From: Deltaproteobacteria bacterium
Lineage (GTDB): Bacteria > Bdellovibrionota > O2-12-FULL-43-9 > JACQJE01
Direction: 5' to 3'
Assembly (NCBI GenBank): GCA_016205125.1
Contig: JACQJE010000098.1
Span: forward strand, 1 to 14,838
DNA: 14,838 bases
Below the pieces are notes generated by a model. The model did not search any database. It saw nothing but the letters and a program-made list of their open reading frames with translations, and was not told the origin of the DNA. The translations under genes and the position numbers were made by a program. Below are positions 7,266-13,929 of this stretch, in pieces. Numbering within the stretch: the first letter of the stretch is position 1; every line of letters begins with the position of its first letter.

Positions 7266-8381
7266 ATGACTCATTTTTCGAACGCATTTAAATGGCAACG
7301 GTTCCTCTCCTGGAGAAAGAAATTGTTTGATCTGACCCTGCAAAAACGCCTCTTCACATATATCAAGTCTTACAAGTGGCATCTCATTTTGATCTTTGTC
7401 CTCGGTGCCGGAGTCGCTATCGTCCAGCCCTTGACCCTCAGGGTAGCCAAGGTCATCGTCGATGATATCCTGCCGAAAAAGAACCTTGCGACGCTTCGGC
7501 TTATGCCGCTCAAGATCATTGCGCTCTACTTTTTCGGAGGAATCGCCCGCTACTGGTACAACTACTTCATCCGCTACCTCTGTGAAGACATCGTCTTTAA
7601 ACTGAGAAACCAGCTTTTTAATCACTACACGACTCTTTCCATGGAATATTTCGCAGATCAGGCAACGGGCAATATGATGTCCCGAATCACAAACGACGTC
7701 CAAGTCCTGCAGACAGGGTTGAGCCGCATCACCCAACTCATCAAAGATCCTCTTCTCCTTCTTGGTCTCCTTGGGGTCGCCTTTTACCACGATTGGCAGC
7801 TGACTCTTGTCGCGATGATCGCAGGGCCGCTCATCGCCCTGATCATTTCCAAAGTGGGTGTCTTCTGCCGGCGCTACAGTTACATCAGCCAGCAGCATAT
7901 GGGAGATCTGAATTCACTGATTCAGGAATCTTTTCAGGGCATCCGCGTCATGAAAGCTTTTGGGCTTGAAAAGAAGATGCACGACAATTTTCAGGCAAAA
8001 AATGCCCTCTTTCGAAACGCCATTTTAAAATCGGTGAAATTTGAATTCGCCTCCTCCCCCACTCTCGAGCTGATCGGCGCGTGCGCGGCGGCAACCCTGG
8101 TGCTCTACGGGGGAATACGCGTGCTCTCAGGAGGTTTGACGCTTGGCGAATTTACGACGGTTCTCGGCGCGCTCGGACTGATGGTTGCCCCTCTCAAATC
8201 AATCAACAACCTCAATATCGATTTTCAGAGGGCTTTTGCGGGGGCAGAGAGAATCTTTGAAATTCTTGATACTCAACCGACGGTCCTCGAAAAAAATTCT
8301 GCCGTTGAACTCCCCCCTCTTCAAAGAGAGATCGTCTTTGACCGAATCTCTTTTTCTTATCCTGAGGAGAATGGATCTTAG
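7266..8381 (+). CDS. msbA: MsbA-type ABC exporter, membrane domain half (ends at in-frame amber codon)
   Basis: A 371-residue N-terminal part of a type-IV ABC exporter of the MsbA family, which flips lipid A-core across the inner membrane. Hydrophobic segments lie near residues 38-57, 78-98, 162-176, 177-200, 264-285 and 292-312. The cytoplasmic loops contain FRDQATGN-like sequence (FADQATGN, 129-136) and QESFQGIRVMKAFGLE (220-235), both typical of MsbA. The last residues FSYPEENGS (363-371) are the first strand of the ATPase domain, with the A-loop Tyr365. Translation then meets TAG at 8379-8381. The following sequence, in the same frame, is the rest of the ATPase domain starting at 8388. 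Joined through the TAG, the protein would be about 603 residues, the normal MsbA length. The start ATG has no ribosome binding site. It could be a nonsense mutation, a sequence error, readthrough or a split protein. Confidence 0.85.
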   Translation: MTHFSNAFKWQRFLSWRKKLFDLTLQKRLFTYIKSYKWHLILIFVLGAGVAIVQPLTLRVAKVIVDDILPKKNLATLRLMPLKIIALYFFGGIARYWYNYFIRYLCEDIVFKLRNQLFNHYTTLSMEYFADQATGNMMSRITNDVQVLQTGLSRITQLIKDPLLLLGLLGVAFYHDWQLTLVAMIAGPLIALIISKVGVFCRRYSYISQQHMGDLNSLIQESFQGIRVMKAFGLEKKMHDNFQAKNALFRNAILKSVKFEFASSPTLELIGACAAATLVLYGGIRVLSGGLTLGEFTTVLGALGLMVAPLKSINNLNIDFQRAFAGAERIFEILDTQPTVLEKNSAVELPPLQREIVFDRISFSYPEENGS

Positions 8382-8387
8382 CCAAAA

Positions 8388-9077
8388 ATGGTTTTGAACA
8401 ATATTTCGCTGAAGATTTCCAAAGGGGAAATCGTCGCCTTTGTCGGCGCGAGCGGCGCGGGAAAAACATCACTCATCGGTCTTCTTCCCCGCTTTTACGA
8501 TATCAGCGGGGGAAGTCTTCGAATCGACAGCATTGATATTCGGGAGGCGACACTCCATTCGCTGAGAAAACAGATTGCGCTGGTCAGCCAGGACATCTTC
8601 CTCTTCAACGACACGCTTTATCACAATATCGCTTATGGAAACATTCATGGCACGGTGACTCGCGATGATGTCATCAAAGCCGCAATGATGGCGCATGCTC
8701 ACGACTTTATCATACAGCTCCCCAACGGTTACGACACGATTGTGGGGGAAAGAGGGGTGAAACTCTCAGGTGGACAGCGCCAGAGAATCGCTATTGCGAG
8801 AGCCTTAATCAAGAATGCCCCGATTCTCATCCTGGATGAAGCGACCTCTTCACTCGACAGTGAGTCAGAACTGCAAGTACAGCGCGCGGTTGAAAATCTC
8901 ATCGCGGGGAGAACAACACTTGTGGTGGCACACCGACTTTCGACCATTGCCAATGCCACTCGCATCGTCGTTCTGCAGGAAGGAAAAGTCATGGAAGTGG
9001 GGAATCACAGCGATCTTCTCAAGAGAGAAGGGATTTACAACCGCTTATACCGTTTACAGCATGTGCGTGAGGTTTAG
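8388..9077 (+). CDS. msbA: MsbA-type ABC exporter, nucleotide-binding half (same frame as upstream half)
   Basis: A 229-residue ATPase part of the MsbA-type exporter. All core motifs are intact: Walker A GASGAGKTS (20-28), Q-loop Gln68 in SQDIF, signature LSGGQ (126-130), Walker B ILILDE (146-151) and the H-loop His182. It starts two codons after the amber stop, in the same frame as the membrane half, so no frameshift is involved. If translated alone from the ATG at 8388 it would lack the first beta strand and the A-loop tyrosine, which stay on the upstream piece. That argues against a natural two-gene design. A Shine-Dalgarno-like TGAGGAG (8363-8369) precedes the ATG, but 18 nt away, too far for efficient use. 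It ends in TAG and is followed after 12 nt by mgtE. Confidence 0.85.
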   Translation: MVLNNISLKISKGEIVAFVGASGAGKTSLIGLLPRFYDISGGSLRIDSIDIREATLHSLRKQIALVSQDIFLFNDTLYHNIAYGNIHGTVTRDDVIKAAMMAHAHDFIIQLPNGYDTIVGERGVKLSGGQRQRIAIARALIKNAPILILDEATSSLDSESELQVQRAVENLIAGRTTLVVAHRLSTIANATRIVVLQEGKVMEVGNHSDLLKREGIYNRLYRLQHVREV

Positions 9078-9089
9078 TGGAGATACCCG

Positions 9090-10442
9090 ATGATCCCGCC
9101 CAAACTCCAAATTCTGATCGATACGATCCATACACTACTCAAAAGAGGGGTGGAACGAAATGTCAAAAACCTCCTCTCTCAAACTCATCCCGCTGACATT
9201 GCTTTTCTCCTCCAGCATCTCGAAGAGGGAGAACAAGAGAAGGTTTTTCAGCTGATTGAGGACCCCACTCACCAGGCTGAAGTTTGCAGTGAGATTGAGA
9301 TAAAAGACCTCGCCCCCCTTCTGGATACCCTCGATACTGTGCGCCTGAGAGAGATCTTTCACCACATGCCCTCGGATGACGCGGCAGACATTCTGGCAGT
9401 CCTGCCAGAAGAGATCTCTGGACGGATACTGACAGCCATGAAAGAAGCGGCATCCAAAGAAGTGGAGGCGCTCCTTCAATACGGGGAAGAGACGGCAGGC
9501 GGCATCATGACTCCAAAGGTCTTCATCGCTGAAGAGACAAAGACCGTCAGAGAGGTCATTGAAGCCCTTCACCGCGCAGAAGCGATAGAAATGGTCTATT
9601 ACGTCTATGTGGTCGACCGGGAAAATCATCTGATCGGCGTCGCATCACTCAGAAACCTCTTGACAACCAAGCCATATCACACGGTTGGGGAAATCATGAC
9701 GACTGATGTCATCAGTGTTTCCGCTGACACGGATCAGGAGGAGGCGGCTCGACTTGTTGCGCGTTATAATCTGCTCGCCATTCCAGTAGTCGACAAAGAG
9801 CGCCATATTGTCGGGCAGATTACTGTTGATGACATCATTGATGTCTTGCATGAAGAGGCGACTGAAGATATTCTCCGGATGGGTGGGGCAGGAGAAGCAG
9901 ATGTGCTGGAAAAGTCGAGTTTCAGCAACGTCCGCGCACGTTTTCCCTGGTTACTCGCCAGCATGATTGGAGGGCTCATCGCGGCACAGGTCATCAACTC
10001 CTTTAGTGCCACATTGAGCAAGGTCGCTCTTCTGGCCGCCTTCATTCCTATTGTCATCGGCATGAGTGGCAATGTTGGGACACAATCGGCCGCTATCATG
10101 ATCCGAGGGCTGGCCACGGGAAAAGTCCGGACGGCTGAGATTGGGCATATTCTCTTTAAAGAGGGGTGTGTTGGAGCGCTCCTGGGAATCCTCTATGGCG
10201 TGATTCTTCTCGCTGTCATTCGCGTTCAATTCAGCGCAGCAACCATCGCGATGATCGTCGGCTTCTCCATTGCAGTTAATATGCTCTTCTCAGCATTCGT
10301 GGGCACCTTCGTTCCCCTTGTCTTTGCGCGATTAGGATTCGATCCCGCCCTCTCGACGGGACCTTTTGTAACGACCTCTCTGGACATCTGCGGAACAGTG
10401 ATCTATTTTTCTCTGGCGAGCCTCTTTCTTCACTTAACATGA
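9090..10442 (+). CDS. mgtE: magnesium channel/transporter MgtE
   Basis: A 450-residue Mg2+ channel of the inner membrane that opens when cytoplasmic Mg2+ is low. An acidic N domain (about 1-130) is followed by two CBS domains (about 138-195 and 202-258), a plug helix and five membrane segments (about 285-450). The pore signature GNVGTQSAAIMIRGLATG (327-344) is clear. Asp432 in TTSLDICG matches the conserved pore-lining aspartate of the family. The length equals that of well-studied members. The ATG at 9090 has TGGAG 7 nt upstream. It is only 12 nt behind the msbA ATPase half, and its TGA overlaps the recO ATG (ATGA), so the genes are co-transcribed although they do not share a pathway. Confidence 0.95.
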   Translation: MIPPKLQILIDTIHTLLKRGVERNVKNLLSQTHPADIAFLLQHLEEGEQEKVFQLIEDPTHQAEVCSEIEIKDLAPLLDTLDTVRLREIFHHMPSDDAADILAVLPEEISGRILTAMKEAASKEVEALLQYGEETAGGIMTPKVFIAEETKTVREVIEALHRAEAIEMVYYVYVVDRENHLIGVASLRNLLTTKPYHTVGEIMTTDVISVSADTDQEEAARLVARYNLLAIPVVDKERHIVGQITVDDIIDVLHEEATEDILRMGGAGEADVLEKSSFSNVRARFPWLLASMIGGLIAAQVINSFSATLSKVALLAAFIPIVIGMSGNVGTQSAAIMIRGLATGKVRTAEIGHILFKEGCVGALLGILYGVILLAVIRVQFSAATIAMIVGFSIAVNMLFSAFVGTFVPLVFARLGFDPALSTGPFVTTSLDICGTVIYFSLASLFLHLT

Positions 10443-11224
10443 GAGCCGCTGTGACAGCTATTTGCAAAGACCAGGCGATCATTCTCAACACCCGCCCCTT
10501 CAAAGAAAACGATCTGCTCGTTCTCTTTTTCGGCAGGAACTCGGGCAAGATCAGCAGTATTGCGCGATCCGCCAAGCGCAGCCTCAAGCGATTTGGCGGG
10601 GGACTCGATTCTGGATCAGAAGTCATTGCTCACTTTACCGTCAAAAGCAGTTCAGCTCTTGCCACGCTCAGTGAGATTGAGCTGCTCGACGGTCACCTCC
10701 CCTTAAGGAGAAACATCGCTCATTTGAGCGCCGCCGCCTATGTCATAGAACTTGTCATGCTTGCCACTGCAGATGAAGAGGCAAATGAAGCGCTCTATGA
10801 TCTGCTGAGCCAAAGCCTCTCTCTCCTGGAAGAGAGGGTCACACCGACGTTCATTCGTGCCTTCGAATTAAAATTCCTGGCGCTTCTCGGCTATCGGCCT
10901 AACTGTCAGACCTGCACCAACTGCCAGGCCGAAGTTCAACGTTTAAAAAATGACATGTACCCCTTCTCCATTCGCGAAGGGGGCCTCCTCTGTCCCCATT
11001 GTACTGCAGAGCATAAAAGCGTTTCTCACTTTCTCCCGGAAAAATCGCTCTTTTTCCTCCGCGCACTCCAACGAATCGCAGATCTGAAGGATGCCCTTCA
11101 GATGAGTCCTGCGCCGGAGATCACCACCTCACTCGACGCCCTCCTTCCCACCTTTATCAGCCATCGGCTGGAAAAACCGCTCCGCTCCCTTGCCTTTCTC
11201 CGCTCGGTGCTGTTAAAGGGTTAG
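10439..11224 (+). CDS. recO: DNA repair protein RecO
   Basis: A 261-residue RecF-pathway mediator that helps load RecA on SSB-coated gaps and anneals single strands. The N-terminal OB-fold begins with AIILNTRPFKEND (13-25), followed by the basic stretch GKISSIARSAKRSLKRF (36-52). The C-terminal helical domain contains a zinc-finger pattern: Cys159-x2-Cys162 paired with Cys185-x2-Cys188, with an additional Cys156. Length and order are typical. It starts inside the mgtE stop codon. A GTG at 10451 is a possible alternative start. Only 4 nt separate its TAG from the next gene. Confidence 0.93.
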   Translation: MRAAVTAICKDQAIILNTRPFKENDLLVLFFGRNSGKISSIARSAKRSLKRFGGGLDSGSEVIAHFTVKSSSALATLSEIELLDGHLPLRRNIAHLSAAAYVIELVMLATADEEANEALYDLLSQSLSLLEERVTPTFIRAFELKFLALLGYRPNCQTCTNCQAEVQRLKNDMYPFSIREGGLLCPHCTAEHKSVSHFLPEKSLFFLRALQRIADLKDALQMSPAPEITTSLDALLPTFISHRLEKPLRSLAFLRSVLLKG

Positions 11225-11228
11225 CGCA

Positions 11229-13004
11229 ATGAAATATACCGTCCCTGCAATAGCTTCTCTAATTCTTGCCGCGCAGCTCCTCTCGGCCATTCCAAAGCTT
11301 TCGCCGACGACAGATGAATTCACCTTTCATGTTCCGACGGGGCTCGTCTACTGGAAGACTGGCGATTTTACCGCCCTCAATCCTGCTGCGCCTCCATTGG
11401 CGCGACTGATCTCTACAGTACCTGCTCATCTTTTGAACATCAGAGTTCCTCTTGAACATCCGAGTTTTGCCGCCTTTGATGCTGAGACCTTTAGCCGAGA
11501 ACTTTATTACAACAGCGGGAATGATCACTATTTTCTGACGCTGATCACAAGATTCCCCATTGCACTCCTTTCCATGATCCTTCTCTGGATTATTTGGGGA
11601 TGGTCGACTTCTCTTTATGGAACGGCAGGGGGGCTCCTCAGCGCCTTTCTCTACCTCTTCTGTCCGAACATTTTGGCGCACAGCACGGTCGCCACACAAG
11701 ATCTCGCGATGACACTCGCCTGGATGGCAGCAATCTGGGGATTGTGGAACTATCATCAGGGGAGAGGGAGAGTTCGGCTTGCCCTGGCTGGATGTCTGCT
11801 CGGCTTGGCTCTCCTCACAAAACACACAGCCATTCTTCTCTTCCCGATTTCTCTCTTCTTCATCAGTCTGTCGACATGGAGTGAACTCACTCCAAAGAAA
11901 CTTGTTCCCATCATCATGACTGCGGGGAGTCGCTGGCTCCTTTATCTGATCGTTGCCTTTGCAGTTATCTGGGTAGGGTACGGTTTTGAATTCAAGCCGA
12001 TTCTGGCGGGTCTCCCGCGCATTGACGAAAAAATCGCTTTCATTCGCAAATCGGTCAATCTCGTCTTGGGCCAAACCCTCTGGGACTCCCCGATCAGCGA
12101 AGCCATCCAATCGTATCTCGTCCAATTCGCGCAGACCGTTCGACTCCCCCTCACTTCGTACTGGGTTAGTCTGGCAGGCGTGATCAAACACTCCACCGAA
12201 GGTCATCTCACTTACTTGATGGGGGAGTTTTCCCAAATGGGGTGGCCCCACTATTTCCTCGTCGCTTTTCTCATTAAGACCCCTATTCCGTTCCTTTTTC
12301 TCCTCCTCGTAACCTTGGGTTTCACACTCATAAAACGCTCCGGGCGCTCAATGGCCGATCTCTTTCTCATCCTCCCAGCCCTTGTTCTCTTTGTTTCAGC
12401 TTCCATAGGGCATCTCCAGATCGGTCTTCGCCACATCCTCCCTCTCTACCCCCTCCTCTTTGTCTGGTGCGGCAAGGTCGGGACATTGATCCACCGCATC
12501 CTCGGACGCTCGGACACGGAAACACGCCTCGCCGCTGTAGGTGGAGGATTGTTGAGGAGGGAGAGCGCTCTCCTGGTTCAGAGAATCAGGAAAAGGAAAT
12601 TTAAGTCTTCTCTCGTGGCCAGTATCGCTCTGAGCTGTGGACTCTGGTATTCGCTAAGCACACTCCGTATCGCCCCTCACTATCTCGGTTATTTTAATGA
12701 GCTGATTGGAGGGCCAAAAAATGGTTATCGCTATCTCCTCGATTCAAATATTGAATGGGGACAGGGTTTGATTGAGCTTGGCCAATTTGTGAAGAAAAAT
12801 GACCTTAAAAAGATCTACATCGACTATCCATGGACCCCTCTTCCCGAAAAATATGGCATTTCGGCAGAAAACGCTCCTCTCACATCCGCCCCTCCCCAAG
12901 GTTGGTATGCGATCAGCGTCAATCACCTCCATCAATATCCCTGGACAAAGAACCGCCGCCCCATCGCACAGATTGGATATGGCATTTTGATTTATAAATT
13001 CTAA
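11229..13004 (+). CDS. GT39-like (GT-C fold) membrane glycosyltransferase
   Basis: A 591-residue polytopic inner-membrane protein of the PMT/ArnT-like GT-C superfamily, which transfers a sugar from a polyprenyl-phosphate donor to a lipid, glycan or protein on the periplasmic side. After the first membrane helix comes TTDEF (27-31), the Asp-Glu position that is catalytic in this fold, then a NPAAPPLARL stretch. About ten further membrane segments follow. The C-terminal DSNIEWGQGL motif is typical of bacterial members of this subfamily. The acceptor cannot be deduced. A charged, weakly conserved-looking insert of about 35 residues (from about residue 428) lies between membrane segments and contains an exact 14-bp DNA palindrome. 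The start follows recO by 4 nt with only a weak AAAGGG upstream. The neighbouring DPG-type synthase could make its donor. Confidence 0.8.
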   Translation: MKYTVPAIASLILAAQLLSAIPKLSPTTDEFTFHVPTGLVYWKTGDFTALNPAAPPLARLISTVPAHLLNIRVPLEHPSFAAFDAETFSRELYYNSGNDHYFLTLITRFPIALLSMILLWIIWGWSTSLYGTAGGLLSAFLYLFCPNILAHSTVATQDLAMTLAWMAAIWGLWNYHQGRGRVRLALAGCLLGLALLTKHTAILLFPISLFFISLSTWSELTPKKLVPIIMTAGSRWLLYLIVAFAVIWVGYGFEFKPILAGLPRIDEKIAFIRKSVNLVLGQTLWDSPISEAIQSYLVQFAQTVRLPLTSYWVSLAGVIKHSTEGHLTYLMGEFSQMGWPHYFLVAFLIKTPIPFLFLLLVTLGFTLIKRSGRSMADLFLILPALVLFVSASIGHLQIGLRHILPLYPLLFVWCGKVGTLIHRILGRSDTETRLAAVGGGLLRRESALLVQRIRKRKFKSSLVASIALSCGLWYSLSTLRIAPHYLGYFNELIGGPKNGYRYLLDSNIEWGQGLIELGQFVKKNDLKKIYIDYPWTPLPEKYGISAENAPLTSAPPQGWYAISVNHLHQYPWTKNRRPIAQIGYGILIYKF

Positions 13005-13012
13005 GAAATAGT

Positions 13013-13039
13013 CTGCAGCAAGCCGCAGTAGGAATCTAT
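13013..13039. repeat. decayed partial copy of the 938-1121 element
   Basis: TGCAGC followed by AGCCGCAG and a purine-rich stretch at 13013-13030 resembles 1079-1100, the right part of the palindrome before waaE. The next bases (GACAGGCTCCT, then CTCTATGGG) resemble GACAGACTCCT at 39-49 and nearby sequence at the left of the window. It lies in the gap after the GT39-like gene. The matches are short, so this is only a suggestion of a dispersed repeat. Confidence 0.4.
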
Positions 13040-13107
13040 TTTTCAGACAGGCTCCTCTCTATGGGTAATCCAAGTAACAGCGCAAATAACACACATATCT
13101 GCTTTGC

Positions 13108-13137
13108 TTGACACTCTTCTCCTCACTGGGCTATGCG
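13108..13137 (+). promoter_or_regulatory. possible promoter for the DPG-type synthase
   Basis: A perfect TTGACA (13108-13113) is followed after 18 nt by TATGCG (13132-13137). The predicted start lies about 25-30 nt before the GTG at 13171. The same TTGACAC hexamer context occurs before ugd. The TTG of this hexamer is also in frame with the downstream gene and could be mistaken for its start codon. Confidence 0.4.
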
Positions 13138-13170
13138 ATAACTGATTTCTTCAACAACAGGATTCGAATT

Positions 13171-13929
13171 GTGTTCAAAGAACACCTCTCTCTAGTCATT
13201 CCAGCCTATAATGAGGCAAAGCGCCTCCCCTCTTCGCTCGATCAAATTCTTCAGTATTTGGCTGCTCACTTTGAGCGATTCGACATCGTTATTGTAGATG
13301 ACGGGAGTAGAGACACCACCGTTGAGATTGTCCAAAGGTACCTGCAAAAATGGCCGCAGATTTCCTTGTTGGAAAATGAAAAAAATAGCGGAAAAGGGGC
13401 GAGCGTGAAACGAGGAATGCTGGCTGCAACCGGAGAATTCGTCTTCTTTACCGACGCGGATCTCTCCACCCCCATCGAAACTCTCTCAAAATGTGTGCGT
13501 CGATTTAGCGGAGATTCTTCTATTGATGTCATGATCGGGACGCGAAAGGTACCCGAGGCGAATGTAGTAAAACCTCAGCCCTTCTATCGTGTCTTCATGG
13601 GGAGAGCCTTTACATGGATGGCCAATGGCATTTTGCGCACGGCGCTCAGCGATTTTACCTGCGGATTTAAAGGCTTTAGGAGAGAGGCCTGCCGGGAAAT
13701 CTTTTCCCGTCAGACTTTGCAGAGATGGGCTTTCGATGTTGAAATTCTCTTTATTGCCCGCCTTCTGGGATATAGAACCGTTGAATTGCCAGTCGAATGG
13801 GCCAACTCGAGAGATACGAAAGTTAACCTTTTAAGAGACGCCCTGTATACTTTTTTGGAGCTGATCAATATTCGTTTCAAGAGCTGGCGCGGAGATTACA
13901 GGGCTCCTCTCACGAAGCCATCATTTTAA
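13171..13929 (+). CDS. polyprenyl-phosphate sugar synthase (dolichyl-phosphate glucosyltransferase type, GT2)
   Basis: A 252-residue GT2 enzyme of the DPG/DPM synthase group, which moves a sugar from a nucleotide donor to undecaprenyl or another polyprenyl phosphate at the cytoplasmic membrane face. It has SLVIPAYNEAKRLP (7-20), IVDDGSRD (41-48), NSGKGASVKRGM (72-83), the metal-binding TDADLSTP (94-101) and DFTCGFKGF further on. There are no C-terminal membrane segments, unlike GtrB-type enzymes. The GTG at 13171 has AGGA 8 nt upstream and gives the usual short lead into the first strand. An in-frame TTG at 13108 would add 21 residues but coincides with a TTGACA promoter hexamer. The TAA stop lies inside the end of the opposing gene, a 9-nt tail-to-tail overlap. 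Glucose or mannose as the sugar is a family inference. Confidence 0.82.
   Translation: MFKEHLSLVIPAYNEAKRLPSSLDQILQYLAAHFERFDIVIVDDGSRDTTVEIVQRYLQKWPQISLLENEKNSGKGASVKRGMLAATGEFVFFTDADLSTPIETLSKCVRRFSGDSSIDVMIGTRKVPEANVVKPQPFYRVFMGRAFTWMANGILRTALSDFTCGFKGFRREACREIFSRQTLQRWAFDVEILFIARLLGYRTVELPVEWANSRDTKVNLLRDALYTFLELINIRFKSWRGDYRAPLTKPSF

Noticed and set aside
7254..7898. Antisense open frame of about 214 codons opposite the msbA membrane half
   Set aside because: It is very acidic and lacks motifs; it mirrors the hydrophobic MsbA segment.
8379..8381. Genome-wide reassignment of TAG to an amino acid
   Set aside because: Four other genes in the window end naturally at TAG (938-940, 5438-5440, 9075-9077, 11222-11224) at the expected family lengths, so TAG is an ordinary stop here.
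8341..8400. Frameshift as the cause of the broken msbA
   Set aside because: The distance from 7266 to 8388 is a multiple of three; both halves are in the same frame, so only a nonsense codon separates them.
11259..12251. Antisense open frame of 330 codons on the minus strand inside the GT39-like gene
   Set aside because: It is wholly opposite a gene with clear membrane topology and family motifs. Its product is highly charged with no recognisable motif, as expected for the mirror of a hydrophobic coding sequence.
13108..13170. TTG at 13108 as the start of the DPG-type synthase
   Set aside because: It coincides with a TTGACA promoter hexamer and has no ribosome binding site, whereas GTG at 13171 has AGGA at 8 nt and gives the family-typical N-terminus.
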